DNA of 64,000 bases from an uncultured Desulfobacterales bacterium (GTDB taxonomy: Bacteria > Desulfobacterota > Desulfobulbia > Desulfobulbales > Desulfocapsaceae): positions 37,008 through 101,007 of the forward strand of contig CALGIJ010000026.1 of NCBI GenBank assembly GCA_937915545.1. Direction: 5' to 3'. The translations under genes and the position numbers were made by a program. Below the pieces are notes generated by a model. The model made no database searches. It was not told the origin of the DNA and was given only the letters and a program-made list of their open reading frames with translations. Shown in pieces: positions 18,809 through 27,690 of this stretch (its first letter is position 1; every line of letters starts with the position of its first letter).

Positions 18809-19750
18809 ATGGGCGACAATACCTGGCTGAAGATAACCATCGCGAGCGACCCCCGCCTGGTCGAGCCGATCAGCGATTACCTCGTCGGGGTGCTCGAGGC
18901 GGGGGTGGAGACCGCCGCCGCCGACGAACCCGGCAGCGGCACGGTGATCTGCTACCTGCAGCGCCCTAACCCGAGCCCGCAAGAGGTGGCGGAGAGCGTC
19001 GCCGCCATCACCGCCGCCGGCGAACGCCTGGCAGCGGTCTTCGGTGTCGCCGCGCCGCAGGTCAGCGCCGAGCTCTACGCCGAGGAGGACTGGGGCGCCA
19101 CCTGGAAGAAGCATTTTTCTCCCTTTGCCATCGTCCCCGGCCTGGTCATCGCCCCGACCTGGGAGGAATACCGGCCGCAGCCAGGGGAGAAAGTTATCAC
19201 CATGGACCCGGGTATGGCCTTCGGCACCGGCCACCACGCCACCACCACCCTCTGCCTCGAGCTGTTGCAGAACACCGTCTCCACCAGCCCGGGGGTAAGG
19301 GTGCTTGACGTCGGTACCGGCACCGGCATCCTCGCCATGGCGGCGCTGCTCTTCGGGGCCTCGCGGGCGACGGCCATCGACAATGACCCCGAGGCGGTGG
19401 CGGCGGCCGGGGCCAACGCCCTTGCCAACGGTCTCGCCGGGTCCATGGAGGTGTCCCTCACCCCCCTGGCGGAGCTCGAAGGGCGCTACCGGGTCGTCGT
19501 CGCCAATATCGTCCACGACGTGCTCATCGAGCTTGCCCCAGCGCTTGACCGGGCCACCGGCGACGAGGGCAGCCTCATCCTCTCCGGGTTGCTTGCCGGT
19601 GAGCAGGTGCAGAGCATCGTCCGCCACTTCACGGCACGGGGCTTTGCGGTGGCCGAGGAGCGGCAACGGGGCGAATGGGCGGCCCTGGCGCTCTGCCGGA
19701 CCGGTGCTGAGGTCACTCTTCCGGCTGGGAGGGGTGGCGAAGGGCGCTGA
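18809..19750 (+). CDS. prmA: Ribosomal protein L11 methyltransferase PrmA
   Basis: 313 residues from the ATG at 18809 with AGAGAGG upstream. The N-terminal substrate domain (WLKITIASDPRLVEPISDYL, EEDWGATWKKHFSPFAI) is typical, and the methyltransferase core has MDPGMAFGTGHHATT, VLDVGTGTGILAMAA (SAM motif I) and VVANIVHDVL. PrmA trimethylates L11 on the ribosome. Its 3' end overlaps the convergent PilZ gene by 38 bp. Confidence 0.95.
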   Translation: MGDNTWLKITIASDPRLVEPISDYLVGVLEAGVETAAADEPGSGTVICYLQRPNPSPQEVAESVAAITAAGERLAAVFGVAAPQVSAELYAEEDWGATWKKHFSPFAIVPGLVIAPTWEEYRPQPGEKVITMDPGMAFGTGHHATTTLCLELLQNTVSTSPGVRVLDVGTGTGILAMAALLFGASRATAIDNDPEAVAAAGANALANGLAGSMEVSLTPLAELEGRYRVVVANIVHDVLIELAPALDRATGDEGSLILSGLLAGEQVQSIVRHFTARGFAVAEERQRGEWAALALCRTGAEVTLPAGRGGEGR

Positions 19751-20090
19751 GCTGGTAGTCGGTGTCGAAGATGATGCCGACGCCGTCCGCCTCACGGCGG
19801 ATGACGATGGCGCTGGCGGCGACGCGGACCCGGTTGTTCTCGAGAGTCTTGAGGACGTCCTGGGAGACGATGAACTTCAGCCGCCGCAGGTTTTCGAGGT
19901 CGAGGAGAAATTCCACCCGCACTTTGGCCGCCAGGGGAAAGGGGTGCAATGTCTTGAGGAAGGCGCCGCCGGCGCTGATGTTGGCGGCGACGGTGTCAAT
20001 CAGTGGCTGTTCACCTGGGTGGTGGCGGTAGGTGAGCTGCGCCTCGAGGTTGAGGGAAAAGCGTTCTTGACGTCGTTTCTCGCTGGGCAT
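19713..20090 (-). CDS. PilZ domain protein (c-di-GMP-binding type)
   Basis: 125 residues from an ATG at 20088-20090. EKRRQERFSLNLEAQLTYR carries the RxxxR motif, and ISAGGAFLKT fits the [DN]xSxxG motif of PilZ domains. Only this one domain is present, so it is a stand-alone c-di-GMP receptor candidate. It converges on prmA with a 38-bp overlap. Target unknown. Confidence 0.85.
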   Translation of the reverse strand: MPSEKRRQERFSLNLEAQLTYRHHPGEQPLIDTVAANISAGGAFLKTLHPFPLAAKVRVEFLLDLENLRRLKFIVSQDVLKTLENNRVRVAASAIVIRREADGVGIIFDTDYQLSALRHPSQPEE

Positions 20091-20209
20091 CGGCCTGTCC
20101 TGGTGGCGGCGGGGAGTGCGGTGGTCGGTCAAGGGCCAGTGTTACGGAAATTGCCGGGAAAGTCAACGTCAAACAGGGCTCGCGCCAGGCGGGCGCGGAG
20201 CGGGAGAGG

Positions 20210-20938
20210 ATGAGGAGATTTTTTGTCGAGGCGGCGGGCCTAAGCGGGGAGGAGGTGGGCCTGTCGGAAGAGGAGTCGCACCATATCGTCAAAGTGCTGC
20301 GCCTGCCGGTGGGCGACGAGATCGAACTGCTCGACGGCCGCGGCGGGGTCTATCGCGCGGTGCTTCTCAGCCTCGGCCGGCGGGTGATGGCGCGTATCGT
20401 CGCCCCGGTGACCACGGCTGGTGGCGCGGGCCGTCAGCTGACCGTCTATCAGGCGATTCTCAAGGGCGAGAAGATGGACACCGTGGTGCAGAAGTGCACC
20501 GAGCTCGGCGTCGGCCGGCTGGTGCCGGTGCGCACCAGGCGCTGCCAGGGCGGCAGGGACGACGAGCGCGATGCCAGGCGCCTGGAGCGCTGGCGGCGCA
20601 TAGGTGTCGCCGCCTGCAAACAGTGCCTGCGGCCGGTGCTGATGGAAATCGCCATGCCGCTGACCGTCGCCGACCTGGCCAGCCACTGCCAGGCCCAGCG
20701 GCGGCTGCTCTTCTGGGAGGAGGAGCGCGAGCTGCACCTGCGCGGGCTTGCCGACTGGGAGGAGACCGCCTCGGCGGCGCTCTTCTTCGGCCCCGAAGGC
20801 GGCCTTGCCGGAGAGGAGGTGGAGGTGCTGCGGCAGGGGGGCTGGGTGACGGTGAGCCTCGGCGAGCGCATCCTGCGCGCGGAGACCGCCACCCTGGGGG
20901 CGGTGGCCATCGTCCAGTACCTCTTGGAGAACTTGTGA
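20210..20938 (+). CDS. rsmE: 16S rRNA (uracil1498-N3)-methyltransferase RsmE
   Basis: 242 residues. SPOUT-class features: N-terminal PUA-like part with EEESHHIVKVLRLPVGDEIELLDGRG, LTVYQAILKGEKMDTVVQKCTELGV, and the C-terminal knot motifs FFGPEGGLAGEEVE and VSLGERILRAETAT. It methylates U1498 in the decoding region of 16S rRNA. The stop overlaps the selU start (TGATG), so the two are co-translated. Confidence 0.95.
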   Translation: MRRFFVEAAGLSGEEVGLSEEESHHIVKVLRLPVGDEIELLDGRGGVYRAVLLSLGRRVMARIVAPVTTAGGAGRQLTVYQAILKGEKMDTVVQKCTELGVGRLVPVRTRRCQGGRDDERDARRLERWRRIGVAACKQCLRPVLMEIAMPLTVADLASHCQAQRRLLFWEEERELHLRGLADWEETASAALFFGPEGGLAGEEVEVLRQGGWVTVSLGERILRAETATLGAVAIVQYLLENL

Positions 20939-21990
20939 TGGCCGACCAGACACCTGTCAAACGCTATCGCATCCTGCAGCGCGAGGTGCCGGCGATGACC
21001 TTCGCCGAGGCGGTCGCCGCCGGCAAGACGATCATCGACGTGCGCTCCCCCATGGAATTCGCCGAGGGTGGCATTGCCGGGGCGGTCAACATCCCGCTCT
21101 TCGACGCCGAGGAGCGCGGGCTCATCGGCACCCTCTACCGCCATGGCGGCCGTGAGGAGGCGGTGCAGCAGGGCTTTGCGGTGGCCGAGGGCAAGCTGGA
21201 GTCCCTGCTCGCCCAGTTCGCCCCCTATCGCCAGCAGCAGCTGGCGGTGTGCTGCGCCAGGGGCGGCATGCGCTCCCTGTCGGTGGTCAACCTGCTCAAC
21301 GGCGCCGGCTTTTCCGCCTGTCAGCTGCGCGGCGGCTACAAGGAGTACCGCCGTGGCATCCTCGAGCGGCTCGAGGCCTTCGCGCCGCGGCTGATCGTCA
21401 TTCATGGCCTCACCGGTACCGGCAAGACCAGGCTGCTCGGCCTGCTGCAGGGGGCCATCGACCTCGAGGCATGCGCCAACCACCGCTCCTCGCTGTTCGG
21501 CGCCCTGGAGCGCCAGCCGAGCTCGCAGCGGGTCTTCGAGGACCGGCTCGCCGGTTGCATCGTCGGCCTGGGGGAAGAGCCCTATTTCATCGAGGGCGAG
21601 AGCCGCAAGATCGGCCGCGTCTTCATCCCCAAGCCCCTGGCGATGGCTATGAAGAGCGGTGTGATGGTGCAAATCCACTGCAGTCTGGAGACGCGCATCG
21701 CCCGTATCCTCGAGGACTACCCGGTGCGCGACGAGGCCGTGGTGGGGCAGATCGACGCCATTCTCCGCTCCATGCGGCGCGGCCTTGGCGCGGAGCTGGT
21801 GGAAGAGATGTGCCGCCTGCTGCACCGGGGTGAGCTTCACGAGCTGGTGCGCCTGCTCCTCGTCCACTACTATGACCGCCGCTATGGCAAGAGCATGAGC
21901 GGCTACCGCTACGCCCTGGAGCTCTCCGCCGAGGACCTCTCCCAGGCGGCGGCGGAGCTCACCGACTTTCGCCGCTCGCTGCTTCCCTGA
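20938..21990 (+). CDS. mnmH: tRNA 2-selenouridine synthase SelU/MnmH
   Basis: 350 residues. N-terminal rhodanese domain (IIDVRSPMEFAEGGIAGAVNIP) with the catalytic Cys in CCARGGMRS, then a P-loop domain with GLTGTGKT and FIEGESRKIGRVFIP, both SelU signatures. It replaces the sulfur of wobble 2-thiouridine with selenium, using selenophosphate. The presence of this gene implies SelD (selenophosphate synthetase) elsewhere in the genome; it is not in this window. Start overlaps the rsmE stop. Confidence 0.95.
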   Translation: MADQTPVKRYRILQREVPAMTFAEAVAAGKTIIDVRSPMEFAEGGIAGAVNIPLFDAEERGLIGTLYRHGGREEAVQQGFAVAEGKLESLLAQFAPYRQQQLAVCCARGGMRSLSVVNLLNGAGFSACQLRGGYKEYRRGILERLEAFAPRLIVIHGLTGTGKTRLLGLLQGAIDLEACANHRSSLFGALERQPSSQRVFEDRLAGCIVGLGEEPYFIEGESRKIGRVFIPKPLAMAMKSGVMVQIHCSLETRIARILEDYPVRDEAVVGQIDAILRSMRRGLGAELVEEMCRLLHRGELHELVRLLLVHYYDRRYGKSMSGYRYALELSAEDLSQAAAELTDFRRSLLP

Positions 21991-21994
21991 GCCC

Positions 21995-22735
21995 TCACCT
22001 GACCACCGCCTCGAGCTGCCGCCTGTCCATCCAGCCGCGGCGGCCGCCCTCTTCGGCCACGTAGAGATAGTCGCCATGGGCTTTTTCCACCTTGACCAGC
22101 CGCCCCTCCTGGAGCCTGCCCAGCGAGGTCGAGGAGGGGAAGGGCGAGAGCAGCAGGCGGGCATCGGCGGCGATGACCACCGAGGGGTTATAGCTCTGGT
22201 GGCGTACCGCCGCCGCGGTGACAGCCAGGGCGATAACCAGCAGACCGCAGAGGCTTGCCGGCAGGCGGCCGCGCCGCAGCCGCGGACTCCACAGGGCGAG
22301 AAGATGCCAGAGGGCCATGATCACCAGAGAGGCCAGGGCGAGGAGCGCCCAGCGGTCGAGGCTGAGCAGTTCTATCGCCCGCCAGCTTTGCGGCGGGTCG
22401 GCGAAGAGGCCTTTGTCGCGGCGCAGCAGCTGCAGGCTGCCCTGCAGGTCGGCGTCGTCCGGGGCAAGGCGCAGGCCGCGCTCGTAGGCGAGAACCGCCC
22501 GGCCCGTCTCTCCCGCCCGGGCGTAGCTGTTGCCGAGGTTGTAGAGGAGGTGCGGCGAGTAGCCGACGGCGGCAAGCACCTCCTCGTAAAGGGTGATCGC
22601 CCGCTGGTAGTCGCCACGGCTGTAGGCCTCGTTGGCGGCGGTAAAGCGCTGGTCGCCGTCGGCGGCGGCCTTGCCACAGGTCATGGCGGAGAAGAAGCAC
22701 AGGGCCAGAGCCAGGATGATGGCGCGCCAACTCAT
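21995..22735 (-). CDS. batE: BatE-like TPR and SH3b protein (Bat operon)
   Basis: 246 residues from an ATG at 22733-22735 overlapping the batD stop by 4 bp. Signal peptide (ILALALCFFSAMTCGKAAA), TPR repeats (AYSRGDYQRAITLYEEVL, LLYNLGNSYARAGETGRAVLAYERGL), two membrane segments, then a bacterial SH3 domain (LGRLQEGRLVKVEKAHGDYLYV). This layout is that of BatE of the aerotolerance (Bat) operon. It is the last gene of the moxR-bat transcript. Confidence 0.85.
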   Translation of the reverse strand: MSWRAIILALALCFFSAMTCGKAAADGDQRFTAANEAYSRGDYQRAITLYEEVLAAVGYSPHLLYNLGNSYARAGETGRAVLAYERGLRLAPDDADLQGSLQLLRRDKGLFADPPQSWRAIELLSLDRWALLALASLVIMALWHLLALWSPRLRRGRLPASLCGLLVIALAVTAAAVRHQSYNPSVVIAADARLLLSPFPSSTSLGRLQEGRLVKVEKAHGDYLYVAEEGGRRGWMDRRQLEAVVR

Positions 22736-24594
22736 GGCAGTTCCTCCAGGGAGGTCTTCAGTGTGGCGAAGAGCCGTTCCAGGTCCCCCGGCGCAGGGGG
22801 CGCGCCCCCGTAGAGGGCGGCGTCGGCGGCGGCGAAGAGCTGCACCAGGGTGTTCCCCGGGCCGAGCCGCGCCTCCAGGGTGGCGCCGCTTATCGCCTGC
22901 GGCGGCAGGTCCCAGGCCCGGCCGAGGCGGTTCTGCACCGCTGTCCTGGCGGCGGCGAAAAAGGCGGCACCGTCCCCCTGACGGCACTTCTCGCGGCAGA
23001 TTTCGAGGTCTGCCGCGAGAAGTTGATCCTGTCGCCGCCGCGCCGCCTGCTGCGGGTGGCGCTGCAGGTGGCGGCGGCGCAGCTCGACCAGCGCCGCGAG
23101 GAGCAGTACTGCCGTGGCGACACCGGCCGTGGCCAGGAACCAGCCGCGTTGAAAGATTGGTTTGAGCGATGACGACAGGGGCCCGAGCTCCAGGCGGATC
23201 GGCGGGGCCTGGGTATCGGCGGCGGGGGCTGGCCCGCCGGTGGAGCCATCCGGGGAAGATGGCGCAGGCGCCCCCGACCTCGAAGTGGCCGCCTCCCCCC
23301 CTGACGCCGCGGCTGATGGCGATGAGGGGGCGGGAACGCCGCTGGGTCCGGCCGCCGAGCTTCCCTTGACCTGCACCGCCAGGGGCGGGCTGTGTACGGT
23401 GACGTACTCCTTTTTGAGCGGGTCGAAGAAGCAAAAGGACAGCCCAGGCAGCTCCGTCACCCCCGCCTCTCTGGCGACCACCGCCATCTCGAAGGTCTTG
23501 CTGCCGGTATAGCTGTTGCCCTGGGCGTTGAAGGAAGAGGTCGGCGGGTAGGTCTTCCAGCGCGGACTGTCCGGGAAGACTGGCGCCTCAATGCGCTGAA
23601 AGTTGCCCTTGCCACTGATTTCCATGGTTAATTTCAGCGGCTCCCCGACCTCCAGCTGCATGCGGTCGGTGCTCACCGCCAGGGTGAAGTCGCCGATGGC
23701 CCCGGAGAACTGGGCGGGGCGACCCTCCTCGGGCAGGGGGATGACCGGGAAGACCATCTGCGGGCTGCGCACCTCGATGGGCTTGCGCTGCACGCCACCG
23801 AAGAAATTGTCGAAGAAGGGATCGTCGAGGGTTGGGTCGTCGAAGAGGCTGCCGCCGAAGGGGGAGAGGGGGCGGCGCCGCTGCGGCAGCATCAACGAAG
23901 CCTCCATAACAAAGGAGATGGGCTGGTCGCCGACCTTGAGGCCGGTGAGGGTGGTGTCCCAGGACAGCACGTGGTAGTCGACGCCGTTGACACGCTCTTC
24001 GTCCTGCTGCGGCTTTTCCCTGAGCGGCGGCATGGCAACGCCTTCTCCTTTGAGTGCCGGCAGGGAGTTGATGTCGGTGCGGTAGTTCTTGTGGAAGTAG
24101 GCCCTGATGCGCACTGGGACTATTTCCCCCGGGTAGTGCCGGCCGAGGGGATCGATACGGATGAAGGCCACCTCGCTGTCGCCCTGGCCGGTTGCGTTCG
24201 CCGACGAGTCGCCGGCGGCGGTGACCTCGAAACTGAGCGGCCTGGTGGCTCCGCTCTCCCCGCCGGCGCTGACCTTGATGGGCGGGATGGTGTAGGTGCC
24301 CGGGCGTTCCGCCTGCACCACATAGGTCTGCACCAGCGACGAGCTCATTGACCCGTTGACGATATTGACCCGGCTCGACTGGCCCCGGCTGTGGAAGGTG
24401 ATACCCGCCACCTGTGGCAGCTCAATGGACGAGATGCGGCTGGCGCCGTTGACGGTGATGGTCAGCACGGTTCCCTGGTCGACCGGGAAGGAGAGGTGGC
24501 CGAGGGCCGCCTCGAGGGTGATGTCGGCCCGCGCCGGGTGGCCGGCGAGCAACAGGGTGAAGAGCAGCGCGAAAATCGATCCTTGGTGCTTCAT
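22732..24594 (-). CDS. batD: BatD family protein (oxygen-tolerance, BatD/BamD-like N-domain)
   Basis: 620 residues from the ATG at 24592-24594 (TAATG overlap with the upstream gene). Signal peptide, then a large periplasmic part with repeated immunoglobulin-like beta modules (VDQGTVLTITVNGAS, DRMQLEVGEPLKLTMEISGKGNFQRIEAPVFPD), an Ala/Ser/Pro-rich linker (residues about 415-465), one membrane helix (WFLATAGVATAVLLLAALVELRRR) and a helical cytoplasmic tail. This is the BatD pattern. It likely scaffolds the VWA proteins BatA and BatB in the envelope. Confidence 0.9.
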   Translation of the reverse strand: MKHQGSIFALLFTLLLAGHPARADITLEAALGHLSFPVDQGTVLTITVNGASRISSIELPQVAGITFHSRGQSSRVNIVNGSMSSSLVQTYVVQAERPGTYTIPPIKVSAGGESGATRPLSFEVTAAGDSSANATGQGDSEVAFIRIDPLGRHYPGEIVPVRIRAYFHKNYRTDINSLPALKGEGVAMPPLREKPQQDEERVNGVDYHVLSWDTTLTGLKVGDQPISFVMEASLMLPQRRRPLSPFGGSLFDDPTLDDPFFDNFFGGVQRKPIEVRSPQMVFPVIPLPEEGRPAQFSGAIGDFTLAVSTDRMQLEVGEPLKLTMEISGKGNFQRIEAPVFPDSPRWKTYPPTSSFNAQGNSYTGSKTFEMAVVAREAGVTELPGLSFCFFDPLKKEYVTVHSPPLAVQVKGSSAAGPSGVPAPSSPSAAASGGEAATSRSGAPAPSSPDGSTGGPAPAADTQAPPIRLELGPLSSSLKPIFQRGWFLATAGVATAVLLLAALVELRRRHLQRHPQQAARRRQDQLLAADLEICREKCRQGDGAAFFAAARTAVQNRLGRAWDLPPQAISGATLEARLGPGNTLVQLFAAADAALYGGAPPAPGDLERLFATLKTSLEELP

Positions 24595-26690
24595 TACCAA
24601 TCCTTGTCGACCCGTTGATCCTTGTCGGAAGAGGGGGCGAAGTGGAGGGTCGCTTCTTCGCCGCGCAGGGCATCAAGGAGCCGTTCCGCCTCTTCCCTGG
24701 TCATCTTTCCTTGAAGCCGTCGCTGCCGCTCGTCCCGGGAGGGGGCTTTTTCCGCGGCATCCGGCGCGGAAACGGCAGCGGGCCCCTGCTCTTGCCGGGT
24801 GTCGGCGTTCCCGGCCTTGTCGTCGGCCTTTTCGCCTGGCGCGGGACTTTTGGCCTGGCCATCCGGCGTGGCGGCATTTGTGCCGTCGCTGACGGTGTTC
24901 TTATCGGCCTTGGTGGTGGGGTCATCCCCCTGCCCGCCCGCGGGGGGTGGCGCCTGGTCACGGCGGTCGTCAGTACCGGCGCCGGCTTCCTGCTGCCGCT
25001 GGCGCTCCTTGGCCCCTTTTTCCACGTTCGGCTGCAGCTCCGCTGCCTGATCCTGTCGGTCCGGCGTTTCGTCCTGTTGCTTCTCACCCGCCTTACCCTG
25101 CGGCGCCGCCTTTTCGGCGTCCCCCTGGGTTGTCTTTTCCCTCTCCTCGCCCTTGCCGTCCTGTCGTTCCTGGCGCTGCTCCTTTTGGTTCTGCTGCAGC
25201 CTCTTCTGCAGTTCCTCGAGCCCTGCCGCGACCAGACGGCGGTTCTCCGTGGCATCGGCGTCGGCGGGATCGAGGCCGAGGGCGGCGTCGTAGGACTCGA
25301 TGGCCTGGCGCCACAGCCGCTCCGCCGCCTGGCCGTCGTTGGACTGTTGCTCGAGACCTTTGCGGTACAGGCTGTTGCCGCGGTTGAAGTAGGCCTTCTG
25401 CTGCAGCTGCGGGTCGTCGCTCTTCAGCGCCCTGCCGAAGTCGGCGATGGCCTCGTCGTATTGCGAGCGGCGATAGGCGGTGGTGCCGAGATTATAGAGC
25501 AGCTGCGGGTTGTCGGGCTCCTTTTCCAGCCGCTTCCGGTAATACTCTGCCGCTGCCGGGTAGTCGCCGCGGGAGTAGGCGTCTTCCCCTGGAGAAGCGA
25601 GGGCCCGGTGTGGCGGCGCCAGCGTCACGGCGAGAAGGAGGAGTCCTGCCGCGCCGCCGCGCCGCCACAACCGGGTAAGAGAGGTTCGCGGCAGGCCGCG
25701 GGGGATGCGGCGCTCGCCGAGGAGGAACTCGAGGACGAGGAGAGCCAGGGCCAGGGCCAGGGGCCACTGGTAGCGCTCGATGGGCACATGGTGCCGCTTT
25801 TCGAGCAGTTCGTCCTTGGGAACCAGGGCCAGCTTCTCGCGGTAGATGGTCTCCAGCCCCTCGCCGGACACGCCCAGGGGCACATAGAGGCCACCGGTCT
25901 TGGCGGCGATGCCTTGCAGGGTGTCGCTGTCGAGGCGGGAGGTGACGTACGTGCCGCCATTATCCTTGACAAAGCCTTTGCCGCCGGGCAGGGGGATGAG
26001 CTCACCCCTGCTGCTGCCCACCCCGACGGTATAGATGGTCAGTCCCTTGGCGGCGGCCTCTTCGGCGGCGCTGATCGCCTCGCCGCCGAGGTCCTCGCCG
26101 TCGGTGAGGATGATGAGGATTTTGTGGTTGCTGCCCGAAGACAGGGTCGCCGCCGCCTTGCGGATGGCCTCTCCCAGGTTGGTACCGCCCCGCGGCAGGA
26201 GATCGACGTTCACCGCCGCCAGCGAGCGGGCGAAGGCTTCGTAGTCGATGGTCAGCGGGCAGAGGAGGTAGGCGCTGCCGGCAAAGGGCAGCAGGCCGAC
26301 GCGGTCACCCCGCAGCTGGCGGACGAAGTCGAGCACCGCCAGCGAGGCGCGCTGCAGGCGGTTCGGTTTGATATCCTCAGCGAGCATGCTCTTCGAGGTA
26401 TCGATGGCGAAGAGCAGGTCGATGCCGCGACGCTGTACCTCGACCCAGTGGTGGCCGTACTGGGGCCTGGCCAGGGCGACGAAGGCAAAAAAGACGGCCA
26501 GCAGGATGAGCGTCATCTTCAGCCGCCGCATGCCAGGGGAGAAGCTGGCGGTGAGACGGGGCAGCAGATGAGGAGCGGCAAAGCGGGCCAGCCTCTGCCG
26601 GCGCTGCCGCTCCCAGGCGAGGAGCGTGGCGGCGAGGGCCAGGCAGGAGAAGAGGCCGGCGGCAATCCACAGTGGTTGGGCGAAGTCCAT
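24594..26690 (-). CDS. batB: BatB-BatC fusion: von Willebrand A domain plus TPR domain
   Basis: 698 residues. Two N-terminal membrane helices, a VWA domain with the MIDAS motif DTSKSMLAED (residues about 95-105) and LTDGEDLGG, a third membrane helix near residue 320, then TPR repeats (DAYSRGDYPAAAEYYRKRLEKEPDNPQLLYNLG region) and a long Lys/Gln/Glu-rich low-complexity tail. In many Bat operons BatB and BatC are separate; here they are one chain. It overlaps batD by one base and follows batA by 13 bp. Confidence 0.92.
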   Translation of the reverse strand: MDFAQPLWIAAGLFSCLALAATLLAWERQRRQRLARFAAPHLLPRLTASFSPGMRRLKMTLILLAVFFAFVALARPQYGHHWVEVQRRGIDLLFAIDTSKSMLAEDIKPNRLQRASLAVLDFVRQLRGDRVGLLPFAGSAYLLCPLTIDYEAFARSLAAVNVDLLPRGGTNLGEAIRKAAATLSSGSNHKILIILTDGEDLGGEAISAAEEAAAKGLTIYTVGVGSSRGELIPLPGGKGFVKDNGGTYVTSRLDSDTLQGIAAKTGGLYVPLGVSGEGLETIYREKLALVPKDELLEKRHHVPIERYQWPLALALALLVLEFLLGERRIPRGLPRTSLTRLWRRGGAAGLLLLAVTLAPPHRALASPGEDAYSRGDYPAAAEYYRKRLEKEPDNPQLLYNLGTTAYRRSQYDEAIADFGRALKSDDPQLQQKAYFNRGNSLYRKGLEQQSNDGQAAERLWRQAIESYDAALGLDPADADATENRRLVAAGLEELQKRLQQNQKEQRQERQDGKGEEREKTTQGDAEKAAPQGKAGEKQQDETPDRQDQAAELQPNVEKGAKERQRQQEAGAGTDDRRDQAPPPAGGQGDDPTTKADKNTVSDGTNAATPDGQAKSPAPGEKADDKAGNADTRQEQGPAAVSAPDAAEKAPSRDERQRRLQGKMTREEAERLLDALRGEEATLHFAPSSDKDQRVDKDW

Positions 26691-26703
26691 GGCTCTCCTC
26701 CGG

Positions 26704-27690
26704 CTAGGGCAGTCGCCTTCTGTTGAGATGGAGTTCCAAGGCCAGCGCCAGCAGTGCGGCGCCCACCAGATAAGGAAAGAGGTCGCGGTGCAGCTCGAAG
26801 GCCTTGATGGTCCTGCTGGTGGTCTCCATTTTATCGATGTCCTGGTAGATTTTTTCCAGCGAGGCGGTGTCGGTGGCGCGAAAGTAGACCGCCCCGGTTT
26901 TCTCGGCCACCCTGGTCAGGGTGTCTTCGTCGATGTCGACGCGGGCGCGCACCAGCTTGCGGCGGCCGAAGGGGTCGGTCACCGGCATCGGCGCCTCGCC
27001 ACGGGTGCCGGCGCCGATGGTGTAGATCTTGATGCCCATGGCCTCGGCGGCTTCGGCGGCGTTCAGCGGCGAGATGCTGCCACTGTTGTTGATGCCGTCG
27101 GTGAGGAGGATGAGCAGCCGCGATTTCGAGTCCTGGTCACGCAAGCGGTTGATGCCGCTGCCGATGGCCGAGCCGATGGCGGTGCCGTCTTCGGCCATGT
27201 CGAGACTCAACGCCTCGAGGCGCTGGCGCAGCCACTGGTGGTCGAGGGTCGGCGGGCTCAGCAGATAAGGTTTGCCGGCGAAGGCCACCAGGCCGATGCG
27301 GTCGCCGGGGCGGCCGTCGATAAAACGGTCGACCACCCTCTTGACCGCCTCGAGGCGGTTGGCGGGCTTGCCGTCGAGGGTGAAGTCCATGGCCTCCATG
27401 GAGCCGGAGACATCGACGGCGAGGATGATGTCGATGCCGCTGGCGGTGATCTCGGTGGTGGAATTCCCTTGCTGCGGCCCGGCGAGGGCAAGGATGAGGA
27501 GGGCGACGACGGCCAGGCGTGGGAGGAGGAGGAAGAAACCTGGCTTCGTCTTTCGTGCCCCGGCCAGGGCCGCAGCAAGGGAAAGGGAAGAAAAGGAGAG
27601 GGATGGCGCGGCGCCGCGCCGTCCGTGGAGAACGGCCAGCAGGGGCAGCAGGAGGAGCAGCCAGAGGAGCTGGGGGTAGAGAAACCTCAT
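26704..27690 (-). CDS. batA: BatA-like von Willebrand A domain membrane protein
   Basis: 328 residues. N-terminal hydrophobic segments (LLWLLLLLPLLAVL), VWA domain with the MIDAS motif DVSGSMEAMDF near residue 92 and LTDGINNSGSISP, and a C-terminal membrane helix (YLVGAALLALALELHLNRR). The MIDAS residues are intact, so metal-dependent ligand binding is expected. Its start overlaps the upstream gene's stop by 4 bp. Confidence 0.93.
   Translation of the reverse strand: MRFLYPQLLWLLLLLPLLAVLHGRRGAAPSLSFSSLSLAAALAGARKTKPGFFLLLPRLAVVALLILALAGPQQGNSTTEITASGIDIILAVDVSGSMEAMDFTLDGKPANRLEAVKRVVDRFIDGRPGDRIGLVAFAGKPYLLSPPTLDHQWLRQRLEALSLDMAEDGTAIGSAIGSGINRLRDQDSKSRLLILLTDGINNSGSISPLNAAEAAEAMGIKIYTIGAGTRGEAPMPVTDPFGRRKLVRARVDIDEDTLTRVAEKTGAVYFRATDTASLEKIYQDIDKMETTSRTIKAFELHRDLFPYLVGAALLALALELHLNRRRLP

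Noticed and set aside
19713..19750. prmA/PilZ overlap as an assembly error
   Set aside because: Both proteins keep normal family C-termini, so a 38-bp convergent overlap is plausible.
20116..20937. N-terminal extension that would fuse 274 codons to SelU
   Set aside because: The extension is out of frame with, and overlaps, the complete rsmE gene; SelU starts cleanly at 20938.
24615..26726. A 703-codon plus-strand frame opposite the BatB/C gene
   Set aside because: Shadow frame; its hydrophobic stretches come from complementing the Lys/Gln/Glu-rich tail of the real protein.
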